Positions 22,693-35,410 of a DNA stretch of 64,000 nucleotides are shown one piece after another. The notes under the pieces were generated by a model that saw only the letters and a list, made by a program, of their open reading frames with translations, ran no database searches and was not told the DNA's origin. The stretch spans positions 3,162,001 to 3,226,000 of the forward strand of contig NC_089242.1 in the NCBI RefSeq assembly GCF_000512585.2. Direction: 5' to 3'. Origin of the DNA: Kwoniella bestiolae CBS 10118. Taxonomy: Eukaryota > Basidiomycota > Tremellomycetes > Tremellales > Cryptococcaceae. Each line of letters begins with the position of its first letter. Position 1 is the stretch's first letter. A program made the position numbers and the translations under genes.

Positions 22693-23345
22693 GGCGTATA
22701 TACTGTATGTCTGTACTGCGCAAGTAGAATCAGAGTAGGTTTGATGGGTTTATGAGTGACTACTAACGGTGTTGCTAGAAACTCGCTGGAAGACGATTGG
22801 GTCGTGTTGGACAGACGTCAAATTGGTATATATACTCTAAGAGGTTGATGACGGCTCTTCAAAGTTGAGCTTTCTTGAGCTCAAGGTCCTTTGTAGCTGC
22901 GATGCATCCCTTGAACATGATTTGAAACGTTGAGGGACAGACAAACGACTAGTAGAAACGAGGTAGAGACTCGGAATTGTGTTGGTATGGCATTTCCACC
23001 TTGGAGATTGCACAATCCTCAAGGAGTTCAATTTCACATGCAGTGAGTTGAATGATGCCTTAGGACACGAACCTGCGGCTACCGTAAGCCAAGCGAAGGT
23101 TGCCGATCCGATGCACGTCAACAGCTTGCACTCCATTCGGAATTGGTTTTTCAAATACTTGTCATGCATCTCCGACTGACTGACTAACTAAATACTAACA
23201 ATGATCATGGACAAATGCGATATAACAATCTCAAAAATCAATCGGTTGCTCCAACAAAGGGCTTACGATCCACCGGGACTAGCCCCCTACTCCCGATGTG
23301 GAAGGTCGAGAAGGGGAACTTGCGCCGGAACATCGTCTAACTGCC

Positions 23346-23773
23346 CTAGTTCCTTCGGGTACCACCTGGAGTAGGAGTTCCAGGGGTTGAAGGCTGGGAG
23401 GATGCTGCCGAAGCATCGTATGTACGAGAAGCTCTAGGCGTCGAAGGAGGATTTGATCCTTCAAGCAACCCGACCAGACGTCAGAGTCATTAACCTGAGG
23501 CTGGGCGAAATGCGCTTACCTCCGGCAGTATCCCTTCCGGTAGGGGTCCGAGGTGCTTGAGGGGCAGAACCTGCGGTACTTCCGGTATCTGCAGATACTG
23601 TTAGTGTAGCTTCAAAATGCGTCCAATGATAGTCTTGGACGTCTGCCAAGTCATGGAAAGCACTCACTGGCCCGAGGAGTACCTGGAGCACTGCTACCTG
23701 GAGCACTACTACCCGGAGCGGGGCTCAGGTTGTAGCCACTCATCTTACCGTCGCTTTCTGTTTTGTGAGGCAT
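23346..23773 (-). CDS. Tiny disordered Pro/Ser/Gly-rich protein, array member D
   Basis: Exons about 23773-23668, 23588-23520 and 23458-23346 close to 95 aa. It starts MPHKTESDGKMSGYNLSPA and carries a short tandem repeat (PGSSAPGSSAPGTPRA). It continues NTGSTAGSAPQAPRTPTGR and ends SQPSTPGTPTPGGTRRN. Both introns are phase 1. The TPR/TPxP phospho-acceptor-like motifs recur through the protein. TTTATA-type sequence lies upstream at about 23891-23900. No family recognised. Confidence 0.6.
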
Positions 23774-25271
23774 TTTCAAGAATTGATAATCAGATGAGTA
23801 TGAGGAGTACAGTAGGACTCGGCTTTGCTTTCGATGTGGATTGATTGTTTGTTGAGGAAACCCTCGATTGGATTGTCTAAACAGTGTGGTATTTATATCT
23901 TCTCCGTCCTTCGGTTCGCCTTCACCCCAAATGAGGCCCATCAAAAAGAGCTCTCGTCAGCGTTATCGAAATCGAGTCGACTGGACTCGAGACGCAAAGC
24001 TCAAAGATAAGAAGATTGCAAACGCGCCATTGAGAGGTGTCGTCACTGGAAGACCTCTATTGCAAGGCTGCTAGGCGAACGCACAGGTTTGAGATGAACG
24101 GGGACGCCGTCATCAAAAACGTTTGTTGATTTTCTCGTATCACGACAGTGGGGGATCACCCGCTGGAGAATCACCATCTATCACGTCGGGTGTCCTGTAA
24201 CGAGAGTATACTGAGCTTCAATCTCTGAGAAGATGCTCTCTTGTGATTCTTCTTTGATCGCTTCAGATGCTCACCTACGTAGGCCGATAATCACTGCTGA
24301 TAAGGGCTTTGACTCGTACTTTTTTGGGTGCTGTAGGGCTCGACAAGCGCAATGAGTTACCAGCCATGTAGTAAGCGCCCAAACGGCAATGCCAACACCT
24401 GTCTTCTATTCGCCTCGGCCATGATACGCAAAGCAGATCCAAGAGGTGCATTAGAAGACAGCGGACTCCAAATAGACTTGAATGTACAACTCATTACTCA
24501 GCGGCCTGAAGGCTGCCCCACTTTGCGTTCAATTGTGTAGCCCTTGACATTGTATCGGCAAAAGGGAATGACAAGATAGCCCATCCTTTGAAGGGATGCG
24601 GCACTCGATCGGTAAGAATTGGCTTTTGGTTTGGGCACACACGCCATAATGATCCGGAAGGCCCTGACATGATCCGGAGCACAGAAGCACAGCTTCACCC
24701 ATTGAAGTGTATTCTGGTGCCAGATGTTTCGCTCACCTTGAGGAGGAGCTATATCAAAAGAGATTGTCAAATATTGCCCCTTTGTGACACTCAAAGGCTT
24801 ATCTTTTTTGACCGACAGCATAGTTCGCTTGAATGGATGTGTTATCATGATCGTATGTGTGTCGTCATTGACCAGGAACTCGATAATCCTTGATAGCGTT
24901 CCTGAACACAGAGACCTACAGGTCTGAGTTATTCCAGCTAGACGAGAGTATGATTCGGTAAGCTGGGGATAAAGCGATTCAAGGAAGGGTCCGGTCATTT
25001 CGTTTTTTGTTTTCGCATATCCCCATCTGCATTCGACACATCAATCTTCTGGAGAATTGTCCGCTGGCACGACATTACAAGCGGGTGTCATATAGTGCCT
25101 GGTACAGTATTCTCATCAGGCTGACAAGGGCACGACAGCTAACAAAGTCGATAGATCAAGTCAAACACCTCAATAATAACACATGCATAAACTGCCACAC
25201 ATACACTTCACACCAATGGCATCAAAAACATGAAACAACAGATTACTCGTCGAGATGATCAACCAGGATTC
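23774..25271. other. 1.5 kb spacer with one unplaced 166-codon minus-strand ORF
   Basis: The minus-strand ORF at 24498-24998 begins with an ATG (MTGPFLESLYPQLTESYSRL). It includes a plausible phase-1 donor after IAPPQ (GTGAGC), which echoes the neighbouring genes, but I find no acceptor that gives a convincing continuation and no family match. It may be a decayed array member or chance. The rest looks non-coding. Confidence 0.3.
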
Positions 25272-25597
25272 CTAAGCTCCCTGTGAGCGATTGGGCTGGT
25301 TTCTTTCCGGTTGTATTCCAGCGTTGCTACCGTTAGCTTGTGAGTTGATCCCATTTGCCCGGGAGCTTGAGTCCCGCGTGGAAGGTGGTGCGGGAGCCGC
25401 TCGTGGACTCAGGAAGGCTGGTGGTGTTCAGATATTGCCAGTTAGTCAACCGCTTTTCACCATTGTGATAGTGATGATCACAACTTACCACCGTCATCAC
25501 CACCACGATTATTGGTAGTAGTGGTGTCACCGGAAGAGGCTGTATTGGTGGTCGTGTAATGGTCGTCTGAACCACGTAAAGAGTTAATATCAGGCAT
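25272..25597 (-). CDS. Tiny disordered protein, array member E
   Basis: Two exons (25597-25489, 25417-25272) close to 84 aa. It starts MPDINSLRGSDDHYTTTNT, runs SSGDTTTTNNRGGDDG, then FLSPRAAPAPPSTRDSSSR, and ends NGINSQANGSNAGIQPERN followed by QPNRSQGA. The single intron is phase 1, after the first G of a split codon, as in the other members. Composition is Ser/Asn/Thr/Gly-rich rather than Pro-rich. No known domain. It is the outermost member, followed upstream by the promoter of the SQS1-like gene, which runs the other way. Confidence 0.6.
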
Positions 25598-26456
25598 GGT
25601 TTCGTGATGATATGATCAAATGCTAGAATATAATTCTGTGAGTGAGGAATCTGAGTTGTTGAGAAAGGTCTTCCTGTCTCTGGCGCGTTTTATACCTTGA
25701 ACTTGAAAAGTCAAGAAGGCTCACGCCGACAAATCCTCAGTTTTGGTCAGAAGGCGGAGCTCAAAGTGAGAACACTGCAAATCTTCAGCTATCAGCAAGG
25801 TAATTAGCAATTTAACCGCAGACGATATACGCATTAGAAGACGTGTTGATAAAGTTATTCAAGTCCCGCCGTATCATCTGTAGCCCTACTCCTCGAATGT
25901 AACGCTCAGTCAAATTGACAAGAAGGCTTTGGAGTTGAAGTCCTTCCTTGTATCCCGTCATGACAGTACACAGAGACCGGGCGAATGTACTTCGGAAAGA
26001 AAGCCTTCGTTGAAGTATCACAATCTGATTCCTTCCGGCAAGGAGAGCTTGGTTCGAAGTGGCATTCTTATGTCCATGAAGGCTTATTGCAGCCTTTCTG
26101 GTATTATTCAGTCCTCACCTTAGGCTCACCTTTTGACTTATAGAGGAGAAGCATAAGAACGGAGCTCCCTACCGGACGTTGATTTGGCTTATTAAACAAT
26201 CACTTCAGCCTCATGAATGCAACCACCCTTTCGATTACCAGTCAGATCCGCTGGTTTATATGTGCCACTGTTCCATAGAACTTTGCCACTCGACGCTTCA
26301 GGTGACCTCCACTTCTCATCGCACGTGGACGTCATCGCGTTGACCTATCCATGAATTCGATCTTCAATTCCTTTGTACGATGGATTTCTTGCTCAACTTT
26401 TAATCCTCTACTCATCTCTTGTCATTCTTGCTCAAAGTCTCTTATCGATCACGAAT
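25598..26456. other. Divergent upstream region
   Basis: 859 bp between array member E (minus) and the SQS1-like gene (plus). A TTTATA box at about 25689 probably serves member E. GGACGTCA lies near 26328. No gene seen. Confidence 0.5.
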
Positions 26457-29400
26457 ATGGTCCAGCGACAGTCATTTGGTGATTTTCTGAATTCCGGATC
26501 ACCTTCAACCCCTCGCGGGCGAGGAAGAGGTGGTTTCAGAGGTGGTGGAGGCAGAGGTGGGAGAGGTGGTGGATTTACTCCTGGAAGTAACAAGAAGAGT
26601 TTCAATGCCGATTATACCAACATGGGATTCGACTATGAGAAGATCAACAGTCAGAGATATACCAAGATGGGAGGTTAGTGGCCTTTCCCCCTTTTTCGAG
26701 CTGTAATTCAACTTGGTCTCGGTGGCAAAGAAGATCGAAATCAGCTGATATCAGACGATTTGAAGGATTCAACGTTCAGCCCTTCGGTCCTTCACCTGCT
26801 GGCTCGCCTGGTCCTTCCACCCCTAGTGGTCGAGGTAGTCAAACTCCACGGGGCAGAGGCAGAGGTTCTCAGCCATACAATCGAGGCCGTCATCATAATC
26901 CATCCACGCCCTCTGGTTCGGCGACTTCAGTCCATGGTTTAGGATTTCACGATACTGAAGCTGATACGAGGGCCAAAGGTGATCATCGGGGTCTGGGATC
27001 AGGAAAGTCTACAGTTGGGAAAGGGATAGGTACTGGGACGATTACCTGGGGAGGAGGAAATGCTCCGTTGTTTGTGAAAGCAGGAGAACTTTTCAAGGAA
27101 GGGGAAGCTGATGTGATCACAATGGGAAAAGGTGAGTCTAGCATATAGGAAACCTTCACACAAACGCACGAGCTGATCAAAGGTCATGTGATCAGATCAC
27201 AAGCTACACGTCGAAGTTTTCCCCATGTCACATCCTTCCGCTCCGCAAATGACGCATCTTCAAGATCAAACAGAAGTCGATATCATTCAACAGCCCTCAC
27301 CTTTATCTCCACCTACGTCCTCTCCCCCGACTTCGGAAGCCGAAGAGCCTGCATTCACCATAAAACAGGATGAAGGTCTTCTCCACTACCAAGATGATGC
27401 TTTAGAAGAACTGCTTGGATCGACAAGTAAATCAACTCTCAGCGGCGATGCAGCGTCCCGCGAACCAATCCCACTTTCTGAACCTGCCATAGCAGACGAT
27501 ACAGATATGGTTGAGATCACCGAGCGAATAGCCATAGAAGCTGCTTTACCTGGGGAGGTTTCAAACGCGGAAGAGATGGGCATCGCCTCCCAGAGAAAAC
27601 AGGATGCTGTCGCCGAACCTGCCGAGGAGCAGGTCGAGGGGGAAATGGTTGACGAAGAGATACCGCTTTTCTTCGTTGATACAGAGCCTGATACGATTAG
27701 CGAAACTCCTGCACCCACTTACGATATCACACAAAGTTTACCTCTCGGCCAACAAGCTATCTCTGCTCCTGAAGTAGAGTCGGAAGAAGAGAAGATCCTT
27801 TTCGTGCCTAAAACGTACAAAAAACCAGAACCCGTCTTCATCAATATCGGTACATCTCCTCAATCGGAGCGTAAATCAAAAGCTCCGGATCCTCCCACTC
27901 GCGCTTTCGTTAATCCTCGAGCGCTCTCACGAGCGGAGAAGAAGGCAGCTAAAAGGGAGAAGAGGAGTGGCCGAGGGAAGAAATCCCGTCGAAGGAAGCA
28001 GGACAAGGTGCCCAGGGATGATTCCGATCTGGATTGGGGAAGTGACGGGCCTCCTGTCAATTTAATCAATGTTGAAGGTGGTGAAAGTGATTCGTTCGCG
28101 GATGGTGCAGGAAACGAAGAGGATGAAGACATCAAGATCCTTAGAGATTATATGCAGGGAACGATGTTGAATGCTCAAACTGAAAGGGCTGAACACATGG
28201 ACTACCAGATGGAGGGGGACGAGGAGGGAGTGGACGATGATGAAGATGCGGAAGAAATGGATCTAGAAGCTATGAGGCTGTTTGGTCAAGGCATCAAAGG
28301 TCTCACAGAAGGCGGGCAAGAGATCGTAGACGAAGAGGACTGGCAATCGGATGAGTCACGGGATGAGGAGAATGAGGATGGTGAAGAAGAGGAAGAAGAA
28401 GAAGATGATGACGACGACGATGACGACTCATCGGTGCTTGGAGAGATAGACATAGAAGGCATGATGGACGATGACAGTGACGAGGAAGATATCGATGCGC
28501 TTTTCAACGGGTCAGGCCAGTGGGACAAGGACACGGACTGGTTTATCAATGCCATGGAGGTGAGTGATGTCTGGTCGACCATCAGGACCATGCTTAGCGG
28601 CACCTTAGGACGCCCTTGATGGTACCGACGTCAATATGCGCGATCGTAAGAGCCGTAATTCGTTGTTCAAGTCCATCGAAAATGGTGACTTCGGGGATAA
28701 TTGGGGTCTCGGTGAGCAGTGTCACTCAATCCATTTTTGGATTCTTCGCTTACCACTTTTGCAGCTCCTCCTGTCAAGAAAGGGAAGAAGAACAAGTTCG
28801 TCCCCCAAGAACTGCAAGCGCAGTGGGAGAAGGATCGATTAGTCAAAGCTGAAAAGAAACAGCAGCGAGAGCTTGAAAGGCTCATTGCGGAAATCGAACC
28901 TACTCTTGCTGGCTATTCCAGGAAAGGCAAAGCGAAGGCCAAAGGGAAAGGAAAGGCTCATCAAGCTTCCGTCGCGCATCTCATCCCCGCCTCAGCTTCT
29001 CAAGTGGCCGATTTATTCGATATATCCTCTGACGAAGAGGGCGAGTTGTCTCTCCCCGTATTCCGAAAAGGCGGGCGATTACCCTCAGGTATGCCTCTTG
29101 AGATGATTGATGAAAGGATCCAAATATTCTTGGACCACCGAGGGAAAACTACGTTGCAACTTCCACCTATGGGTAAAGATGATCGAAAGAAAGTTCACAT
29201 GTTGGCGGATTGTTATAATCTTGGATCAAAATCAAGAGGTAGCGGGAAGACCAGATTCACGTGAGTACATTATGTGCAAGTCTGGTTCATTATGTACTGA
29301 CGAGCTACCATCGTAGCGTTCTTACAAAGAACAAGCGATCCGGTACACTTGTGGATCAAATCAAGATCGAGCGACTCATTTCGGCATCTCAAAAAGTGGG

Positions 29401-29724
29401 AGGCAGCTTTTACAAAGCGCTTTACACCCGGGGCGGGAAAGCAAAGGTCAAAGGTCAATCCGGAGGACCCTCCATCCGACACAAGGAAGGAGACATGGTC
29501 GGACATGGAGCTGATAAGATCGGTGAGGACAATGTGGGACATAGACTGCTGAGTAAGATGGGTTGGGCAGAAGGTGGCAGAATCGGCCGAGGAGCTGGAT
29601 TGGAGGCGCCGTGAGTGTCTACTACGTGTCTTATACGTCTTCACCTGAGGATATACAGCTGACATCATATGTGCATAGAATCGTGGCTATAGTCAAGAAT
29701 ACCAAGACAGGTCTTGGTGCTTGA
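26457..29724 (+). CDS. SQS1: SQS1-like R3H/G-patch protein
   Basis: In yeast Sqs1/Pfa1 binds and activates the DEAH helicase Prp43 in ribosome biogenesis and spliceosome disassembly. About 970 aa in seven exons. Residues 10-45 form an RGG box (RGRGRGGFRGGGGRGGRGGG), and a second RG-rich stretch follows. The middle is acidic, with a run of Glu/Asp at about 28380-28430. It continues in NMRDRKSRNSLFKSIENGD. An R3H-like segment follows (MIDERIQIFLDHRGKTTLQL, then KKVHMLADCYNLGSKSRGSG). The G-patch is at the extreme C-terminus (GHRLLSKMGWAEGGRIGRG, ending NTKTGLGA). The exon joints at about 26743 and 27198 were fixed by frame. The domain order matches Sqs1 and the identity is firm at family level. 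Confidence 0.87.
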
Positions 29725-29881
29725 GAAAGAATTTCGAATAGGTTAGCTACGTATATTGAATTCACATTAGATAAATCTCTTGCACTGTAGCGATATCCTT
29801 GTATCAAGAGTGAAGAGTGAAATAGAATGTACCTCATCTTGCCATACACTTATAATACCCGTTCTCCAATCCAAATATATA

Positions 29882-32011
29882 TCACACTAATTCTACATGT
29901 TCTTGACTTTCATTGCGGTCCTCTGAAGATCTGATCCCTAAGACGTACTGTCGAGGGTTTCTGAGAGCCTGCGGGGAGCGATCAGGAGGGGAAACGAAAC
30001 TTTCTTCTTGTCTTTCTACCTCTATAATTATCTCTTTCGTACCCCTGTTATGTTCAAACTCCGGATCCACTTCGATATCTAGATATCCGTGACTTTGACC
30101 CTCCTCTAGTTGTGACGGCGAATATCTTTCCTTCTTTTGCAAGTGATCTAGGTCATCTGACCCACTTGATTGTAAGAACTCGAGGAATCCAAACGATCCT
30201 GTTTCGTTTTCGACCCTCATAGATGGTTCCGCCCGAGATCGACTTCTACAGCTTTGACATAGTCCCCTTGCGCTTAAATTACCTGGACCATTTGTAGGCC
30301 GCCCCGTCCTTTTCGAGTGCACAGACGATCTGTTTTGGCCGTCTCTAGGTTTCGTCAGGATCGCCAAGACTGTTAAAACGTAGACTTTGGATATGATTCC
30401 ACCGGGTATCATCGTCCACATGTTTTTGTCACTGTTGGGAAAGGGAAATGAGATAGTCAGTTGTCTTTCGTTACTCTCGTATAAAATGACCGGGAGGTGA
30501 AGGTCCGTAGCGGGCAACTTACGGGTTTCTGGATAAGACTACAGTAGTCAACTGCAGTGCTGTAGCCAGAAATCCATTTCTCAAAAGAATAAACAGAAGA
30601 ACATCGATGACACGGTTGGACGAGGCGAATCCGGTCTATTGATAGCAAATGGCTCAGCGCAACTCCTCGTGAATCGCCAAACCCTCGAGTTGGTTTTAAG
30701 CTCACTCTCGATCTCTGCAGCTTCAGAGAGAACAGAACACTCAAAATCACATCTAGAATCTGCTGTTCACTTAGCGACGGCAGGATTTAAAGCGATTTCG
30801 AGTTGCGCTATGACCTACCAAAATCGAAGTGAACTGTGTCTCAATGATGATGGTGTAGACTCGAAACGAATCGTCGGTTCCATAGATGAAGTTTTCCCTA
30901 GCACTCATGTCAGCGAGAGAGATCTATTCAATGTCCTTTAGCTGAATGCGAGACTAACTTGCTTTTCATTGTCTGTATTATCAATCGTCGAAAGGTTTGA
31001 TGGAAGATTAATATAAAGCCGGTAAAATTATAACCATTCTTGTCTGACGGAACGGTACTCACACCGAGGTAGATTGGATCTGCCAAACCCGCCCCGAAAC
31101 AAGCGACCGCTAGGGTGATGAGAATAATTGAGCCTGACCAATATAGAACTTCTGTTCTCGACGCGGATCGCTGATGATATGAGAGGGCTCTGAATAGCTT
31201 CATGAATTTGGTGATCATGAATGTTTGAGTCATAAACACAATGATCGATCCAGTGAGCGAACGGATCCACCCTAGCGGACCGAGACCTATCGAAAATGCC
31301 TGATCAACGGGAGGGTGTGAAGATGACTCAGCACGTGCATGCTAGACAGGTATCCTAAGTCAAGCATACTTACGTATGAAAGGTCGCCAGCATGTTCGAC
31401 GAAGCACTTAAAAACCCCAATAGAGATGATAATCGATTCTGCCGTTACAATGATGCCGAGCTCCTGTTCGAGGAACGGCCATCGGTCAGCTGTATAACTG
31501 CTATGCGTAGAAGGCGCAATCACTCACTGCCACCTGGTCGCCCGACGGTAATCACACCGGATCAGTAAGAACGACTCATTCGGATGAAGTGCAGATGACT
31601 CACAAAAGTTTTTGCCGATAAACCATCCTCTGGGAATCTATGGATGTAGCTGATAATCTATTCGCCACCGCTTTCATATTAAACACTTTCCTTTAGGCAC
31701 TACTGTATGCTGACAACTTGAACCGACAGCCCTGACTTACTGCTGCCTGTGAGAGAAGAGTCCGTCAATAATCGTAACGGTCCTGCCTGGAGGGCAACAC
31801 AGGACACTCACCCAAACTACACCTAGAGTGATCGTGCTAACAAATCCACACGTCAAAAGCGATGCATACTGTATCGCAAATATCAACAAAACGACAATTG
31901 TCAGTTATGTACTGAAGTGATAAGCAAGATTGCTTGAGGGACGGGTGGATGCCTGAAGAAGGGCCAACATACGAATGCGTACCCGACTGGGTCCAAATTA
32001 TCGTCTGACAT
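29882..32011 (-). CDS. Multi-pass membrane protein, tandem paralogue 1 (DUF6534-like)
   Basis: A many-exon gene starting MSDDNLDPVGYAF. Hydrophobic segments appear in order: YASLLTCGFVSTITLGVVW; after IISYIHRFPEDG, ELGIIVTAESIIISIGVF; LGPLGWIRSLTGSIIVFMTQ; SGSIILITLAVACFGAGLADP; NRVIDVLLFILLRNGFLATA; and ISKVYVLTVLAILTKPRD. This six-to-seven-helix plan resembles the basidiomycete DUF6534 family, which I assign from memory of its layout. The cytoplasmic tail carries CQSCRSRS and a final signature (IIIEVERQEESFVSP, then QALRNPRQYVLG) shared with the two genes upstream. Role unknown; a plasma-membrane sensor or receptor-like protein is possible. Internal exon boundaries are approximate. Confidence 0.72.
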
Positions 32012-33173
32012 ATTGTGCGATCCAGCCGGTAAGAACGATCTGAATGTCCGTGGCGTCCTTCTGCTTTAAATGGGTTGGATGTTTTTTGATGTACAATGAA
32101 AGTCGATATCAACACTAGCAATTGGAGAAACAGTGGGGCCTGGGACACCGGTTAGCATCCTTTTGAGCTGATCAGTTGATTGTAGTCTTGCTGAATGGTA
32201 CCGATAACTGTCATGGTCTTTGAGGATTACCCCGAGACTTACCTCTCGCTTGGCATGATCATAAGTTCTTTGCGAAAGTTTGAGGTAAGCGGCTCCAACA
32301 GCATGTCGTGTTGGGAGGTCACAAGGCGAAACAGCTAAATCAGCTGAAGCTATTCATGTGGATCACAATGCAGAAATCGGCAAGACACCTGTTTGGGCCT
32401 CTGCCGTGATGATGTTTGTTCAATTGTGAGCAAAAACGTTTCGAGATGTTCCGGATCACACAACAGCAAATTGTTTCGGCCTGAATATCGAACATGGGTA
32501 GTCCATGGATACACTGTCTTTATGTGAGACACTTATTTTCGTCACCACTCTCGCAACTACGGCAAAATCCAACACGCGTTGGGCCAAAATCAATTGCATG
32601 TAACCCCCGGTTCCGGACTCATGAGACCTGACTCGCCGATCGGGTCTTGTAATAATCTTGCTGCAAACTTGTGGGATTTTTGCTACCATAAACGATTCTG
32701 TGTACTTGTTTCAAAGTCAGACCTTGCACGACCACACGTGCAGGTACAGCATACGAACCGCACTCGCTTTGATGCATGGTATCTGTTTCTTACAGGTGTT
32801 TTACCTGGTTTCGATCCGGGAAGTTTGAATTGAATATCGTATGTGCAGAATTGTTGCTCACTAAATCCGGCGAACGTATTGTAACCTGGAGTTTGCGTGT
32901 TCCATGACGATCCACTGTGTCTCACAGTGTACTACGACAGTGAATCGCGATATACTGTAATAGTGTACCACCGCAGCTGTACTACCGCAAAGTCATCTTG
33001 TTGCATACAATGGTCCGTGGTTCTGGGACATTCGTCTCCCTCTTTCTTTGGGTTCCCAAGTCTTCTCCACCGATGGAAGACTGCAGAAAGCCTTGACTGC
33101 ATCAAACAAGCCTTCTCTGCAAACTGTTGCAAACACGGCAGATGCATATGTCGAAAGAAACACGTCTCAAAAT
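32012..33173. other. Intergenic within the membrane-protein array
   Basis: Promoter of paralogue 1 and 3' end of paralogue 2. Short ORFs are unconvincing. Confidence 0.5.
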
Positions 33174-35410
33174 CTATGTTGATTCTACCTCTGGTGCCGA
33201 CGAAAAGTCTCCTCCCATGACGTTCTGTCTCGGACGTCTGAGCGCCTGCTGAGACTGATCGGAGGGCGAAACAAAAGTTTCCTCTAGCCTATCTACTTGG
33301 ATGACTATGTCTCCCGGACCTCTGTCGTGATTCGTGACCGGTCTCATGCTGGTAGCTGAATGAAGTTGACTTCCACCTTCTTCGATAAAGGACTGCGAAT
33401 ATCCCTTACCCCCGTTCCAATCGCTGCTGTTGATCTTGTATTCATCTTCGGGATCGCTTCCCTTCAGAAAGCTCAAGAGGTTGACGGGCTCTTGGGTAGT
33501 TTCCGATACCACTCCTGGCTGCACTGACCTTGTGGATAATCGGTTCCTGCAACTTTGACAGAATCCTCTTGATGACGTATCGCGTGAAGTACTGGCAAGT
33601 CTCATGGAATATTGTACTTCGACGTGCGATTTGTCGGGTATGTCTCTGGGTCTGATAAGGAGAGCCAAAACCGTCAAGACGTAGACTTTGGATATGATCG
33701 CATTGGGTACGAGAGCCCACATGCCTTTGGAGCTAAGGACAGTAACAGGCAGGAGCATTGGTCAGAGGCAATGACCAGGCGCTATCTATGATGAATTGGG
33801 AAGAGACTAACGGCATTTTGTATAAGATCACAACCGTTAATTGAAGAGCGGTCACCAAAAGCCCGTTTCTCAGAAGGATCGACAAAAGGATGTTGATTAT
33901 GCGATTAGACGAAGCGAACCCAGTCTACAGACGGATCATCTCTCAGCATAATCACCCTGACCCAGCGTAGACGGACAAGCAAGTTCCACAACCTTGAATC
34001 CAATCTACTCTGGACTCACTCGTGATCTTTGTAGTTTCAGGGAGAATAGTACAATCAACATCACGTCGAGGACCTGATTGAGGAAGATTAGCGACATGTC
34101 AGCGTTGCGGTCCCCCAGAAGCCCTACAATAACTTACCAGGAGTGAGATGAATTGTATGTCGAAGATGACCGAATACGTTCGATAAGAGGAAGTGGTTCC
34201 GGTGAGAAATTCATTACTGGGTGCAACAACGGCAAAGGTCAGTTAGAACAGGAATGACCTTATTTCCCGGCTTGAACTTACCTATTTTTCACAGTCTTTT
34301 TGTTTTGGTCGACGAGCAGAAAGAGAAAGATAAAACAACGGAACATCAGTACAGCTCTAACAGCTCCTCCATCCTAAGCAAGGTATCCACTCACAGACAG
34401 GAAGATCGGATCCGCCAAGCCCGCGGCCAGGCAGAATGTCGCTAGCAAGAGTAGAACCGACATTCCTATCCGATACAAGAGATCCGTCCGTGCAACCGAT
34501 CGCTCCTGATAAGACAAGGACCTGAAGAATTTCATGAATTTAACTATCATGAAAACCTGAGTCATAAATGCGATTATTGATGAGGTCAACGAGCGAACCC
34601 ATCCAAGGGGGCTCATGTGGAATGCTAGTGCCTGTGAAGATTCAGGGGTGAAGTCAGTGGTCAGATATATCGACATCCTCGAAGGGCCGTCTTCCACTCA
34701 CGTATGCGACATCCTGAGGGTGCTGGATAGAAGTCTTGACCAGGCCAACGCATATCACGACGGACTCAATAGTCACAACTATGCCGAGTACCTATGTACC
34801 GAAAGAAGCCATATCATTCAACCGAATCCTTGGATCGAAATCGAGGTTGATAAATAACTCACCGCAACCTGTTCACCGGTGATGCGAAAAGCCCATCAGT
34901 AAAGCTCAGGAAAGACGATTTGAGGCTAAACCCGATGTAGGACCACTCACGAAAACCTTTGCTAGCCAACTATCCTTTGGAAAACCGTGCAGATAGCTGA
35001 AAATCTGGATTGACCCACAAACATATACCTTTGAGTCCGACTTCTTATTGTCCGATCGTTGCATGTCGTCGAGGAAGCCGACTCACCGCACACTATGAAT
35101 TCAGAAGTTTAAGGGTCAACGGATCATCACGATGTAACCAGAGAGATGACAGCGATAATCGAGACTTACCCAAACTATCCCTAGAGTGAGTGTACTGAAA
35201 AATTCACTGATCAAGTCCGATGCGAACTGGAGTTCAGGTTAGCCCAAGATTTCCAAGATTTCACACATATGAGAATCCGCACTCCATAATGTCAAACGTT
35301 GTCGGGCTCGGGTGAATATGAGAAGGGTGTTAGGCACTTACAACGTCAAACCCGTAATACTGCGAGGTGGAACTTGACATCACTCCAAATGCAGGGGGTG
35401 GCAATGCCAT
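33174..35410 (-). CDS. Multi-pass membrane protein, tandem paralogue 2 (DUF6534-like)
   Basis: Start at MALPPPAFGVMSSSTSQYYG (ATG 35410; a second in-frame ATG at 35380 may be used). Segments parallel paralogue 1: FASDLISEFFSTLTLGIVW, LGIVVTIESVVICVGLVK, LGWVRSLTSSIIAFMTQVFM, YRIGMSVLLLLATFCLAAGL and IISKVYVLTVLALLIRPRD. The tail has GFCQSCRNRL and the final signature IVIQVDRLEETFVSP with QALRRPRQNVMG. At least nine short exons. Same strand and order as its neighbours, so a tandem duplication is likely. Function unknown. Confidence 0.72.

Noticed and set aside
28286..28603. Minus-strand Ser-rich ORF
   Set aside because: Antisense of the acidic run in the SQS1-like gene.
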